From positions 1-59,123 of the forward strand of contig NZ_AEJC01000599.1 of NCBI RefSeq assembly GCF_000317595.1: a stretch of 59,123 bases of DNA. The letters run 5' to 3'. Source of the stretch: Streptomyces ipomoeae 91-03. GTDB taxonomy: Bacteria > Actinomycetota > Actinomycetes > Streptomycetales > Streptomycetaceae. A program made the position numbers and the translations under genes. The notes under the pieces are model-generated. The model searched no databases. It saw only the letters and a list, made by a program, of their open reading frames with translations, and was not told the origin of the DNA. This document shows, in pieces, positions 21,041 to 29,411 of this stretch. Within the stretch, counting starts at the first letter, position 1; every line of letters begins with the position of its first letter.

Positions 21041-21980
21041 GGTGCGTTTTGAAAGTGCTGGTCACAGCCACTCGTTGATGGCTGCGACCAGCACGGTCGC
21101 CTCGTAGCGAACTGCCAACTTGTCGTATCTCGTGGCGACAGCGCGGTGCCGCTTGAGGCGATTGATTCCGCACTCGACCGCGTGGCGCTCCTTGTAGTCG
21201 GCCTTGTCGAACTTAGGTGGCCGGCCGCCGTGGGAGCCGCGGTTCTTGCGGTTGGCGATCTGGTCGCGCTTCTCCGGGATCGTGCAGCGGATACCGCGCT
21301 TGCGCAGGTAGGCACGGTTCGCGCGGGAGCCGTACGCCTTGTCGGCACGCACCTTGTCCGGCCGGGTGCGCGGGCGGCCCGACCCGAGCCGGGGCACCCG
21401 GATGCGGCCCAAGACCACCTGGAACTGCGGGGAATCACCGCGCTGTCCTGCCGTGATGACCAGCGACATCGGTTTCTGGGCCTGCTCGACCGCCAGGTGG
21501 AGCTTGGTTGTCAGCCCGCCCCGGGAGCGTCCGAGCCCGTGGTCGTCGGGCTCGATGAACACACCGCCTGGCGGCTCGATCTGCAGATCCCCTTTTTGCG
21601 GGCGCCGGCCGCATGCTGGTGGGCGCGGGCGATGGTCGAGTCCACCGAGACGTCCCAGGTGATCAGTCCCTCGGCGTCGGCCTGGGCCTGCAGCTGTTCG
21701 AAGATGCGGTGCCAGGTGCCGTCCCGCTGCCAGCGGCGGAACAGGCCGTAGACCGTCTCCCACGGGCCATAGCGCTCGGGCACGTCCCGCCAGGGAGCAC
21801 CGGCGCGGGTGCGCCACCGTATGCCGTCTATCAGTTGCCGCTTGGTGTGCACCGGTGGCCGTCCAGGCTTCTTGCCGACCGGGAGCAGGGGCTCCAGCTT
21901 CGCCCACTGTGTATTCGTCAGATCATGCCGCCCCACGAAGTGGGATCTTGACACATCAAGATCCACATATGAAACGCACC
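21041..21980. mobile_element. 940-bp IS5-family element nested in the other IS, CTAG target duplication
   Basis: Ends GGTGCGTTT... and ...AAACGCACC are inverted repeats, bounded on both sides by CTAG (21037-21040 and 21981-21984). A 4-bp CTAG-type duplication is usual for IS5-group elements. The duplicated target lies in the right-end non-coding part of the older IS, so the order of insertion is clear. Confidence 0.9.
21062..21966 (-). CDS. IS5-family transposase in two overlapping frames (possible programmed -1 frameshift)
   Basis: The first frame (21511-21966) encodes a DUF4096-like N-terminus (HDLTNTQWAKLEPLLP) and the first Asp (WDVSVDSTIARAHQHAAGARKKG). The second frame (ending at 21062) supplies the remainder: GGLTTKLHLAVEQAQKPMS, the second Asp (VRADKAYGSRANRAYLRKRG) and the Glu (RHAVECGINRLKRHRAVATRYDKL). 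The switch is -1 at a C-AAA-AAG run (A5 at complement 21593-21597), a known slippery pattern in IS elements of this type. The same arrangement could also be a disabling indel; the otherwise clean sequence favours programmed shifting. Start taken as GTG 21966. Confidence 0.88.
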
Positions 21981-22049
21981 CTAGCTGACCAGCTCATTTC
22001 ACTCCTGCAGCACTGGATGAAAGAGGCTCACTGAGAGATGAACGCCGCG

Positions 22050-22913
22050 TCAGAAGCCGCGGGCGCTGAGCCACTCGTCCAGCGCGACCGAGACGATGTC
22101 GCCGATGGGCAGGTGATCGAGTTCGTTGTCCAGTGCGAAGCGTTTGATCCGCTTCTTCAGCTTCAGGGCGGCGGGGACCGACGAGTCGAGGCTCTCGCGG
22201 GCGATGATGCGCTGGTTGAGAACGACGGCGACCTCGGGAACGTCCTTGGGACGGCCGGGGCCGTGCGCGTACGGCGTCCCCTCGCTGGGCGGCTCCTGCG
22301 ATCGAGTGTCCTGTTCCTGGTGAGCCCCCGGACCATCGGTCCTCACCGGGAACGCCGTACCGCCTGCCGCCGGAGGAACGGCTGGGCGAATGGCCACCTC
22401 GGCGGCTGGAGCCGCACCAGCAGCCGCAGACGTGGCGGGAGACGGAGCATGCTGCGCAACACGTTCGACCGGCTGAGTGCCCTGGATCGCAGGTGTTGCA
22501 GGCTCGGGAGCCGGGGCCACAGGCCGCATGTGCCGCTCCACCGGCATTCCAACGGACTCTGTCCCCGCCTCGGGCACGTCGACGGCCGGGTGAGTCGGCT
22601 GACTGGCAGCTGGCTCCGGCGCCGGGCCGCTCGGCGCCTCGGCAGTCGGTTGGGCTGAGGTCTGCGCCACTTCGGGCACCGCCTCGGTCCGGTCGCGTGC
22701 CGACCCCTCGACCGGAACGGTCGAAGGAGCGGGCTGAACCTGCGGCTCGCCTGCAGTGGGATGGCCTTCGCCCTGGGCGGTGGCCTGTTCGGCGGCGTAC
22801 TGCTCGGGGGTGAGTTCGGCGGCCGGGGGAGGGGGCGGCGGGGTCGCCTTCTTGGCCCCGCCGCCGAGGGTGCGACCGGTGCGGCGGGTCGGGGGCTTCA
22901 TGCGCTCGCTCAT
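22050..22913 (-). CDS. Putative ParB-like partition protein
   Basis: 287 residues, starting at ATG 22913 which overlaps the ParA stop by 4 bases (ATGA), so translation is coupled. About 220 residues are a low-complexity Pro/Ala/Glu/Thr linker. The C-terminal 65 residues are ordered and basic (VVLNQRIIARESLDSSVPAA, LKKRIKRFALDNELDHLPIG, SVALDEWLSARGF) and look like a small ribbon-helix-helix or similar DNA-binding module that would bind a centromere site. No ParB nuclease domain is visible, so the name rests on position beside ParA and on the small-ParB architecture. Confidence 0.6.
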   Translation of the reverse strand: MSERMKPPTRRTGRTLGGGAKKATPPPPPPAAELTPEQYAAEQATAQGEGHPTAGEPQVQPAPSTVPVEGSARDRTEAVPEVAQTSAQPTAEAPSGPAPEPAASQPTHPAVDVPEAGTESVGMPVERHMRPVAPAPEPATPAIQGTQPVERVAQHAPSPATSAAAGAAPAAEVAIRPAVPPAAGGTAFPVRTDGPGAHQEQDTRSQEPPSEGTPYAHGPGRPKDVPEVAVVLNQRIIARESLDSSVPAALKLKKRIKRFALDNELDHLPIGDIVSVALDEWLSARGF

Positions 22914-23623
22914 GCGGTCAGCTCCTTCATCAGTTCGGCGTACTCGCTCAGCTCGGTCGGGATCTCGCCGAAGGCCTCCATGTAGTGCACCCAGGAGTGG
23001 ATGGTTGTCTCGGCGAGGGGGAAGGGTTCGTCGCGGTCCGGGCCGATGCCCTCGCCCTTGGCGGGCTCCAGCAGCTGCTCCTTGGCCCGGCTGGGCAGGC
23101 TGGTGCGGTCGTCGGCCTTGACCAGGACCACGTGGGCGGTGACGTCGCGCTCGTTGCGGGCGGCGGCGCGCTCGGCCTCGTCGAAGGTGGCCACGAGCTT
23201 GCGGCGCTCGATCTTGGTGGGGGCGACCGGCACGATGAGCCGGTTCGCCTCGGTGACAGCCTCGTGGAAGATGCGGGCGCTGCCGCCGCCGGCGTCGACC
23301 ACGATCGCGCCGAACTCGGCGCGCTTGGCGCGGATGTACTCGGCGATGTCGTCGAACGGGTACCGCTCGATGACCAGGTTGGCGGGGATCTCGAAGCCGG
23401 CGGCCTGGGCGACCTTGAACCAGTCCCAGGCCGACTGGCTGGTCGCGTCGGCGTCCAGCAGCAGCGTCGGCAGCCCCAGGACGACCGCGTAGTACAGGGC
23501 GATGAACCAGGCGGAAGTGGTCTTGCCGGTGCCGCCCTTGAGCATGCCGACAACGATCACGAAGGCGTCCCAGGCGCGGGCTGTGGCCACCGCCAGGGTC
23601 TTGATACGGGTGTTCTCGTTCAC
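22910..23623 (-). CDS. parA: ParA-type partition ATPase
   Basis: 237 residues from GTG 23623 (AGGAG 11 bases upstream). Shows the deviant Walker A of the MinD/ParA superfamily (MLKGGTGKTTSAW), the A' motif LLLDADATSQS and Walker B IVVDAGGGS. Would bind ATP and non-specific DNA to position a plasmid or element. A longer open frame extends upstream but lacks family similarity before ENTRIKTLAVA. Followed directly by the ParB-like gene; preceded by the triple-HTH gene across 194 bp. Confidence 0.88.
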   Translation of the reverse strand: MNENTRIKTLAVATARAWDAFVIVVGMLKGGTGKTTSAWFIALYYAVVLGLPTLLLDADATSQSAWDWFKVAQAAGFEIPANLVIERYPFDDIAEYIRAKRAEFGAIVVDAGGGSARIFHEAVTEANRLIVPVAPTKIERRKLVATFDEAERAAARNERDVTAHVVLVKADDRTSLPSRAKEQLLEPAKGEGIGPDRDEPFPLAETTIHSWVHYMEAFGEIPTELSEYAELMKELTA

Positions 23624-23817
23624 GTGTGCTTGATCTCCTGAAACTGAAAAGGTGCGTTGACTTGGCGGGGGTTGTCGACGGCGTCGACCCTTGCTTGGGC
23701 CTGGCTGCCTGCGGGCGAGCGGGGGTGCCCTTGCCGTCCAACCGAAGTCCGGATGATGCCGGAGGGGGACGTTCAGTCGAACGTCACCGCGGGGGTCATC
23801 AGAGAGGGCCGCAGTCC

Positions 23818-24387
23818 TCATGACCGCTTCCTCGCCTGGTCCGCGGGGCCATGGCGGTGCCGGGGCCGCATGGGAGTGCGGGCCTGGTGCAGGAGCCGGT
23901 AGACCGTGGCCACGGAGTAGTTGCAGTCCTCAGCCAGCTCCGGCACGGTGGCGCCAGCCTCGTACCGTGCGCGCAGGGACAGCGCGAGCTTCTGCCGCTC
24001 GGCGGCCCGCGCTGCGGCGCGCATCCGCAGCGTCTGCTTCGTGGTGCGCACGGTGCCGCCGGCCTCGATCAGCAGGCGCCGGGCAGCACGCCTCGTCCCA
24101 GCTCCCGCCGCGGCGAGCTCGGTGAGGGTCGCGCCGTGCTGCTCGTACAGGGTGCGCAGGTGGGCCGCGAGACGCCGGCGCGCTTGCGGGTCCTGGCGCA
24201 TCCGGCGGGTCTGCCACGACGTGCGCATCTCGGTCCCGGCCTCGTGCAGCCGGTTGAGCACCGTGCCGTACGACAGCCCACTGGCGACGACGAGTTCGTC
24301 GACCGTGGCCCCGGACTCGTAGCGGGCGCGCAAGGCCTCCGGCGTGATCGGTACGTCCTCAGGCTGCCTCGATGATTTCCTGCTCAT
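23818..24387 (-). CDS. Small protein of three tandem helix-turn-helix units
   Basis: 189 residues, ATG 24387 overlapping the upstream stop (ATGA). The protein is three copies of one motif of about 45-55 residues: LRARYESGATVDELVVASGL plus SYGTVLNRLHEAG; LRTLYEQHGATLTELAAAGA plus GTRRAARRLLIEAG; LRARYEAGATVPELAEDCNY plus SVATVYRLLHQAR. Each unit begins with (L)R-x-x-Y-E and ends M/V-R, as in repeated HTH domains that line up along DNA. Lies between a Rep-like gene and parA, so it may read the direct repeats upstream of the operon or regulate copy number. No named family recognised. Confidence 0.75.
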   Translation of the reverse strand: MSRKSSRQPEDVPITPEALRARYESGATVDELVVASGLSYGTVLNRLHEAGTEMRTSWQTRRMRQDPQARRRLAAHLRTLYEQHGATLTELAAAGAGTRRAARRLLIEAGGTVRTTKQTLRMRAAARAAERQKLALSLRARYEAGATVPELAEDCNYSVATVYRLLHQARTPMRPRHRHGPADQARKRS

Positions 24388-25940
24388 GCAGCGGACTCCC
24401 ATTCTCTGAGTGCTTCGGTGTGTGCGGCGGCCAGCTCGTCGTACGAGCGCTGGTCGTAGGGGGTGATGAGGATCAATCGCCCGTCGCTGGCGACCCGCCA
24501 GGCCGGATCGACCTGGCCTGTCGCCGGGTTGAGGACAACTCCGCCGGGCCTGCGCCATTGCGTGGGAACCTCGTCTGGACGCAGCGCGGGTACCAGCACC
24601 TGACGGCCATCGCGGACCACAACGAGGGCCTTGCTGCGGTGCTCCGACAGTCGCTCCAGTGCCTCCCGATACGCCGCTCGTTCGGCGGCGTGGAGGGCCC
24701 TGCGGCTGGCAGAGGTGCCTGCGGTTCCGCACTGAGAGGCGATCTGGTCCCAGCCGCGCGAGGGCATGACTTGCCGGTCGGTAACAGTCTCCGGGTGACT
24801 GTTACCGAGACCTTCCAGGGCCCGGGGAGCCAACGACCAGACTTCGCCGACGTGGTGCACCAGGCCGTGGCGCGCGAGGCGGCGGAGGGCGCGATAGGCG
24901 GTGGCCCGAGAGACGGAGGAGGCGATGACGAGTTCGCTGACGGTCTGGTTAGGGCGTGCGTGCAGGGCTCCGATGATCAAGAGAGCGGGGCTGCCCAGAC
25001 CGTGGTGGGCGAAGGCGTCGTGGGCCATGAGGCGGCTGATGACAGTGGAGTCGAGGTCGGTCGAGACTGGCGTCTCGGAGGTGGACCACTCCTCAAGTGC
25101 CGGGTAGGGGGGGAACTGAGTGGTCTTCTGACGAGAAGACGGGGACTGCGAGGAGCCACCAGGGCCGTTGCCGAGGTACCAAGTCGAGCCCTCCTTGCCA
25201 CGGCCAGCCCGCAGCCGACGCAGCCACCCTCCTGGCTTCAGTACGGTCTCGTACGCGCTGCGCAGAGCCTGTCGGGAGATCCCGGCTTCCTCGGCGGCCT
25301 GGCGCTCACTCGCGGCGTGCAGACGGCCGCCAGCAGTCTCGGCGAAGTTGAGATGGGCCAGCAGCACTCGCAAGGCGGTGCGTCCTCGCTTCCCAGGCCA
25401 CGGCGTGACCTCGATACGGTCGCGAAGAGCCGCGAGATCTTCGTGGGCGTGCTGGCGGGACACGACCTCTGCCGTGCTGTGGACCGTTGCGCAGGCGCTG
25501 TCCCACACTCGACGGATGTACGCGAGCGCGCGCGCCTGCCCAGACCGCATCGCGATGTTCTGTGTATGCCTGCCGCCCTCGTGATCCGGGTGCATGAGCA
25601 GGTGTGTCAACTGGTCGACGGTGCCCCCGGCGCGGGCGACGTGACAGGCGATGGCCGTGGTGATCCGGTGGCCGTGCTCGGCCATACCCTGCCGATCTTC
25701 GCGATGGACAACCCGTCCGCCGTGATCGAGCTTGCTGTAGCTACCCGCCGCATACCGGCCGGTGAGGTCTCCGAGAAGAACCAGATCAGCGGCGACCCGG
25801 GGGAGGCCGGTGAGTCCCTGCAGGGAGATTTGGGTGCCTGTGACTGCCTCTGGTTGGGAGTTTGCTGGACGTGAAGCCTTTTGGGAGTAGTGCGGAGAGC
25901 GTGCGTCGTATGGCATTCTGAGGTCGTCTCGCAAAGACAT
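24384..25940 (-). CDS. Putative plasmid replication initiator (Rep-like, winged helix)
   Basis: 518 residues from ATG 25940 (AGGTGG upstream; GTG 25949 is an alternative). A predicted HTH or winged-helix stretch is visible around ASERQAAEEAGISRQALRSA and a second around SELVIASSVSRATAYRALRR. The N-terminal third (THLLMHPDHEGGRHTQNIA) resembles regions of actinobacterial plasmid Rep/primase-type proteins, but I cannot name the family with certainty. First gene of the rep-HTH-parA-parB run, with repeat-rich DNA immediately upstream; this layout is what supports a replication role. Confidence 0.55.
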   Translation of the reverse strand: MSLRDDLRMPYDARSPHYSQKASRPANSQPEAVTGTQISLQGLTGLPRVAADLVLLGDLTGRYAAGSYSKLDHGGRVVHREDRQGMAEHGHRITTAIACHVARAGGTVDQLTHLLMHPDHEGGRHTQNIAMRSGQARALAYIRRVWDSACATVHSTAEVVSRQHAHEDLAALRDRIEVTPWPGKRGRTALRVLLAHLNFAETAGGRLHAASERQAAEEAGISRQALRSAYETVLKPGGWLRRLRAGRGKEGSTWYLGNGPGGSSQSPSSRQKTTQFPPYPALEEWSTSETPVSTDLDSTVISRLMAHDAFAHHGLGSPALLIIGALHARPNQTVSELVIASSVSRATAYRALRRLARHGLVHHVGEVWSLAPRALEGLGNSHPETVTDRQVMPSRGWDQIASQCGTAGTSASRRALHAAERAAYREALERLSEHRSKALVVVRDGRQVLVPALRPDEVPTQWRRPGGVVLNPATGQVDPAWRVASDGRLILITPYDQRSYDELAAAHTEALREWESAA

Positions 25941-25949
25941 GGACGCCAC

Positions 25950-26318
25950 CTAGGCCCGCTAAAACCACGGGTGGTGTCCGGAACCGACCTCCAATCGGTG
26001 CCAACGAAGCCTCCAGGATGGCCGTCCTGGGGGCTTTCGTATGCCTGGCTCCGATGGAGGCAGGCGTCCCCATCGCGGCTCGACCGGGGTCGAAGCGAAG
26101 AGCGTCGAGGTTGGCGTCCTGATCGAGCCCGCCAACTCGGGTCCACTCGGAGCCAGAATCAGAGGGATCGCCTCTGACTGCCTCCGAGCGGCCCGGGTCG
26201 AACCGGGGTCGAATCAGAGCGTTTCCCTCTGACTGCCTCCGATCGCCTCTGCAACCCGTCCTAGCAGGTCACAGCCGTTTCGACTGCCATAAGCCCAGGT
26301 CAGAGGGGTGCTCCGGAA
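25950..26318. other. Origin-like intergenic region with hairpins and direct repeats upstream of rep
   Basis: No gene. Contains a GC hairpin (26008-26018 with 26025-26035, 6-base loop, one wobble pair), a short stem at ACCGA...TCGGT (25984-26000), several GACCGGGGTCGAA/GGGTCGAA words (about 26082, 26194, 26203), and the 32-bp direct repeats listed separately. This arrangement beside a Rep-like gene suggests a replication origin or Rep autoregulation site; the GC hairpins could also act in the rep leader RNA. Confidence 0.5.
26156..26242. repeat. Two 32-bp iteron-like direct repeats, each with an internal inverted repeat
   Basis: Copies at 26156-26187 and 26211-26242, 55 bp apart start to start. 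Both have GAATCAGAG, a 6-base variable core, then CCTCTGACTGCCTCCGA. Within each, CAGAGG/TCAGAG pairs with CCTCTG(A), giving dyad symmetry. A further CCTCTG follows at about 26246. Confidence 0.8.
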
Positions 26319-26612
26319 TTACCTGTCGTAGTAGGCCGTGTGCATGAGTTCCTGCATGTCGTCGAGCATCGGCATCCGTGGATTCGCGGGCGCGCACTGT
26401 TCCCCGTAGGCGTTCAGGGCCTGCTGGGGCAGGGCGTCGAGGAACGCGCGCTCGTCGATGCGGAGCGTGCGGAACGACGGCTCGATGCCCACGGCGTCGC
26501 GCAGGCGTTCCACGGCCGCGGCGAGCGACTCCACGCCCTCCTGCGCGGTCGCGGCGGGCAGGCCGAGGGGTGCGGGCGATGCCCTGGAAGCGTTCGGGGC
26601 GCGGTAGTGCAA
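26319..26612 (-). pseudogene. adhE: C-terminal remnant of AdhE (bifunctional acetaldehyde-CoA/alcohol dehydrogenase)
   Basis: The leftward frame ending at 26319 closes with LPQQALNAYGEQCAPANPRM and MLDDMQELMHTAYYDR, the typical AdhE C-terminus, preceded by LGLPAATAQEGVESLAAAVE. Just upstream the sequence RAPERFQGIART is in a different frame, and restoring two single C insertions (at about 26569 and 26600) re-joins them, so the gene is decayed as well as missing its N-terminal 750 or so residues. AdhE is an anaerobic fermentation enzyme, in keeping with neighbouring hypoxia-type genes. Confidence 0.8.
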
Positions 26613-26868
26613 CCCGGCCCCGGCACCGAGACCGTGGGTCCCGCCACCGGCTGCCGTCGTCCCACGCCCCGGTTCCTCGACGGCGCCGACCCGCGGCACC
26701 ACGAGCTCGGGCAAGCAGAGGCCGACCGGCCCTGGTCATTCGGCCGAACGGGGGCCGAACGGCCCTGGCCATTCGTCCCGGAACCGACAAGGATCTCCAA
26801 CGAGACGGCCCATCGCGTCCACGCGGACATCGGCGCGGAACGCGGCACGCGGACAACAGGAGCATGCG

Positions 26869-27561
26869 ATGGCGGACGGCGAGCGGCCGGGACCCGACAA
26901 CCCGATCCGGGTCTTCCTGCTGGACGACCACGAGGTGGTGCGGCGCGGGGTGCACGACCTGCTGAACGACGAACCGGACATCACCGTGGTCGGCGAGGCC
27001 GCCACCGTCGAGCAGGCCCTCGTACGCGTCCCCGCGCTGCGCCCGCAGGTCGCGGTCCTCGACGTCCGCCTTCCGGACGGGGACGGCGTGACCGTGTGCC
27101 GCGAGCTCCGCTCGAGCATGCCTGACCTGGCCTGTCTGATGCTGACCTCGTTCGACGACGAGGAGGCCCTGCTGGACTCGATCATGGCCGGGGCGTCCGG
27201 GTACGTGCTGAAGCAGATCCAGGGCTCCGACCTGGTGGCTGCTGTACGCACGGTGGCCCGGGGCCAGTCCCTGCTCGACCCGAGCGCCACCACCAAGCTG
27301 ATGGCCCGGCTGCGCGGAGGGCAGCGGAAGGAGGAGGAGCCGGACGCGCTGCCGGGTCTGACCGACCGCGAGCGGGAGATCCTCGCGCTGATCGGCGAAG
27401 GGCTGACCAACCGGCAGATCGGCCAGCGCCTGTATCTGGCCGAGAAGACGGTGAAGAACCACATCTCCCGGCTGCTCGCCAAGCTGGGCGTGGAGCGGCG
27501 CATCCAGGCCGCCGTGATCGCCACCGAGGCCCGGGACCGACTGCGGCAGGAAGGACACTGA
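26869..27561 (+). CDS. NarL/LuxR-family response regulator, DevR (DosR/OsdR)-like
   Basis: 230 residues, ATG 26869. Receiver domain with acidic pair LLDDHEVVRRG, phospho-acceptor Asp in VAVLDVRLPDGDG, Thr in MLTSF and Lys in VLKQ; LuxR-type HTH at the C-terminus (LTDREREILALIGEGLTNRQ, VKNHISRLLAKLGV). Close to actinobacterial DevR, which controls hypoxia/NO/redox genes. Intact, although its neighbours (adhE, gap, flavohaemoglobin) are broken. The likely cognate kinase is at 33114-34847, now separated by a transposon and a resistance gene. Confidence 0.92.
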   Translation: MADGERPGPDNPIRVFLLDDHEVVRRGVHDLLNDEPDITVVGEAATVEQALVRVPALRPQVAVLDVRLPDGDGVTVCRELRSSMPDLACLMLTSFDDEEALLDSIMAGASGYVLKQIQGSDLVAAVRTVARGQSLLDPSATTKLMARLRGGQRKEEEPDALPGLTDREREILALIGEGLTNRQIGQRLYLAEKTVKNHISRLLAKLGVERRIQAAVIATEARDRLRQEGH

Positions 27562-27753
27562 CGCGGGGCCGGCTGCAGCGAAGGCGTGAGGCGACGCGGC
27601 AGCCGGCGCCGGGCAACGGCGAAGCCCGGCACCGGGCCGAATTCCCTCGGCTCGCCCCCGTACGGCCCCTGCCCCTCTCGATCGCCTGTGCGCAGGCTGG
27701 GAACCCACCCCGGACACCACCGGGCACCGATCGGGAGGACGACGGACCTGACC

Positions 27754-28405
27754 GTGCGCGTGGGCATCAACGGCTTCGGCCGCATCGGCCGCAACTACCT
27801 GCGCCGCGTACTGGAGCGCGCGGAGCGCGGCACCGGTACCCCGGTCGAGGTCGTGGCGGTGAACGACATCACCTCACCGGCGGCGGGCTGCGGGTCGTCG
27901 TCTCCGCCGAGCGCGACCCGGCGGCCCTGCGTCCGAAGGCAGGCGCGCGGAAGGTGCTGCTGTCCGTGCCGGACAAGGGAGTTGACGCCACCGCCGTCAT
28001 GGGTGTCAACGAGGGCACGTACGATCCGGAGCGGGACCACGTCGTCTCCAACGCCTCGTGCACCATGAACTGCGTGGCGCCCATGGTGAAGGTGCTCGAC
28101 GAGGTCTTCGGTATCGACAAGGGCCTGATGACCACCATCCACGGCTACACCAACGACCAGGTCGTCCTCGACGGCATCGCCGTACGGGGCCCCGTGGAGG
28201 ACGGTTCCCTGACCGACCTGAGCGTGGTCCTCGGCCGGGCCGTCACCGCCGAGGAGGTCAACGCCGCGTTCCGGGAGGCCGCCGACGGGCCGCTGAAGGG
28301 CATGCTGTGGGTATATCGACGCCCCGATCGTCCCCCGCGACGTCGTGGGCGACCCCCCTCCTCGACCTCACCGAGTACGTCGCCGCCCGCCTCCCGCTGG
28401 GCTGA
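27754..28405 (+). pseudogene. gap: Glyceraldehyde-3-phosphate dehydrogenase remnant
   Basis: Begins at GTG 27754 with VGINGFGRIGRNYLRR (NAD-binding N-terminus) up to VVAVNDITSPA, then loses a stretch and changes frame into KVLLSVPDKGVDATAVMGVN. The catalytic segment SNASCTMNC is present, then HGYTNDQ is joined directly to VVLDGIAVRGPVEDGSLTDL by another deletion, and the frame is lost after LKGMLWVYRR, where an APIVPRDVVGD-like stretch is readable in another frame. At least two deletions and two frame changes: not functional. Confidence 0.85.
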
Positions 28406-28771
28406 CCGCGGCGCCGACGCGGGCCGTGGGCTCGACACGAACCCACGAAACCTACGAACCTACGAACCTACGGTCCCTAGGGTGGAGTGACGATCGCCTT
28501 CCCCTGGGCGGTGTTTGCCCTCCGCCGTGCCGGGGACACGTGCACGACCGGGCTCGCAACCGGGACGGTCGGGCAGGCCGGTAGGGCCGTCCGGCCCCGA
28601 TTCGCGCCACACCGCCGGGCCCAAGGTCCTGACCTGCATCGCCGTTCGGCCCCGATCCGGCGGAGGAGGCCGACAACGCGGCCGAGCGGCGGATTAATGG
28701 ATTGCGGTTGTGATGTGTGAGCCGGGTGCCCGCGCACGTCTGCACTTCAGTCTGCGTTTCTGAGGAGACCC
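28406..28771. other. Intergenic region before the flavohaemoglobin remnant
   Basis: 366 bp without a recognisable gene. Holds a short 8-bp tandem repeat (CCTACGAA twice plus CCTACGG, 28451-28473) followed by a CCCTAGGG palindrome. The DNA from about 28690 would be the promoter region of the former hmp gene; I see no clear NsrR or Rex box. Confidence 0.5.
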
Positions 28772-28858
28772 ATGCTTTCGCCCGAGTCCGCCGCTGTCGT
28801 CCGTGCCACCCTGCCCGCCGTGGGCGGCGCCCTGGACGAGATCACGACGCGCTTCTAC
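28772..28858 (+). pseudogene. hmp: Flavohaemoglobin gene, 5' fragment, cut by the IS200/IS605 element
   Basis: ATG 28772 behind GAGGAG encodes MLSPESAAVVRATLPAVGGA then LDEITTRFY, a globin-type flavohaemoglobin N-terminus (NO dioxygenase). The reading stops at the transposon edge (left flank TTCTAC, 28853-28858). Joining 28858 to 30781 restores FYQTMFSEHPELL without any loss or duplication. Confidence 0.85.
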
Positions 28859-28956
28859 CTCTGACCTTGCGCAGTGCTCCCCCGGTTACGGGGGAGGTGA
28901 AGCGCGTCTCAAAACCGCTCCGACCCGCACGTGAGCACGGGTCTGTACTGTTTCGC

Positions 28957-29388
28957 TCAGCCTCTGGGACGCTGCTGGTTCTCGATGTACTGGCGTACGA
29001 CGGTCAGCGGTGCTCCGCCGCAGCTTCCGGCGAAGTAGGAGCCGGACCAGAAGTGCCCGCCCCACAGGTAGCGGCGCACGTGCGTGCTGTATTCCTTTCT
29101 GAGCAGCCGGGCGGAGACGCCTTTGAGGCTGTTGACCAGCTTGGAGAGCTGGACCTTGGGCGGGTAGTGCACGAGCAGGTGTACGTGGTCGTGTTCGCCG
29201 TTGAACTGCTTCAGTTCGGCCTCGAAGTCGGTGCACACATCCCGCATGATCTCCTCGCATCTGGTGAGCATGGCGTCGGTGAACACCCCGCGCCCGTATT
29301 TCGTCACGAAGACCAAGTGCACATGCAGGTTGCAGACGACGTGACGACCCGTGCGTATATCGGGATTTGGATTCCGGCGCGGTGACAT
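28957..29388 (-). CDS. tnpA: IS200/IS605-family TnpA, Y1 HUH transposase
   Basis: 143 residues from ATG 29388. Carries the HUH motif (HDHVHLLVHYPP) and the catalytic Tyr in VRQYIENQQ, with the conserved N-terminal HLVFVTKYGRGVF and GGHFWSGSYF. Cuts and joins single-stranded transposon ends. Divergent from tnpB, with 23 bp between the starts. Complete, so the element may still be mobile. Confidence 0.93.
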   Translation of the reverse strand: MSPRRNPNPDIRTGRHVVCNLHVHLVFVTKYGRGVFTDAMLTRCEEIMRDVCTDFEAELKQFNGEHDHVHLLVHYPPKVQLSKLVNSLKGVSARLLRKEYSTHVRRYLWGGHFWSGSYFAGSCGGAPLTVVRQYIENQQRPRG

Positions 29389-29411
29389 AAACCGAATGGT
29401 GCAGTGATCGT

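Larger units (their letters stand above)
20189..22029. mobile_element. IS5-like element of about 0.9 kb, interrupted by a second IS
   Basis: Left end GAGCTTCTTTCATCC (20189) and right end GGATGAAAGAGGCTC (to 22029) are near-perfect inverted repeats (14 of 15). Both ends are flanked by ACT (20186-20188 and 22030-22032), a possible 3-bp target duplication. Removing the nested element and one CTAG copy leaves about 897 bp holding one transposase gene (20198-20962). A 12-bp inverted repeat (20963-20974 against 21012-21023) lies between the transposase start and the right end. Confidence 0.8.

Noticed and set aside
25950..26040. tRNA 3' end or att site next to rep
   Set aside because: The hairpins here do not form a T-arm/acceptor pair and no CCA-adjacent T-loop sequence is present.
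26156..26245. CRISPR array
   Set aside because: Only two repeats with dyads, no third unit and no cas genes; better explained as iterons.
28690..28771. NsrR or Rex operator before the flavohaemoglobin remnant
   Set aside because: TGTGATGTGTGAGC looks suggestive but lacks the second arm of either consensus.
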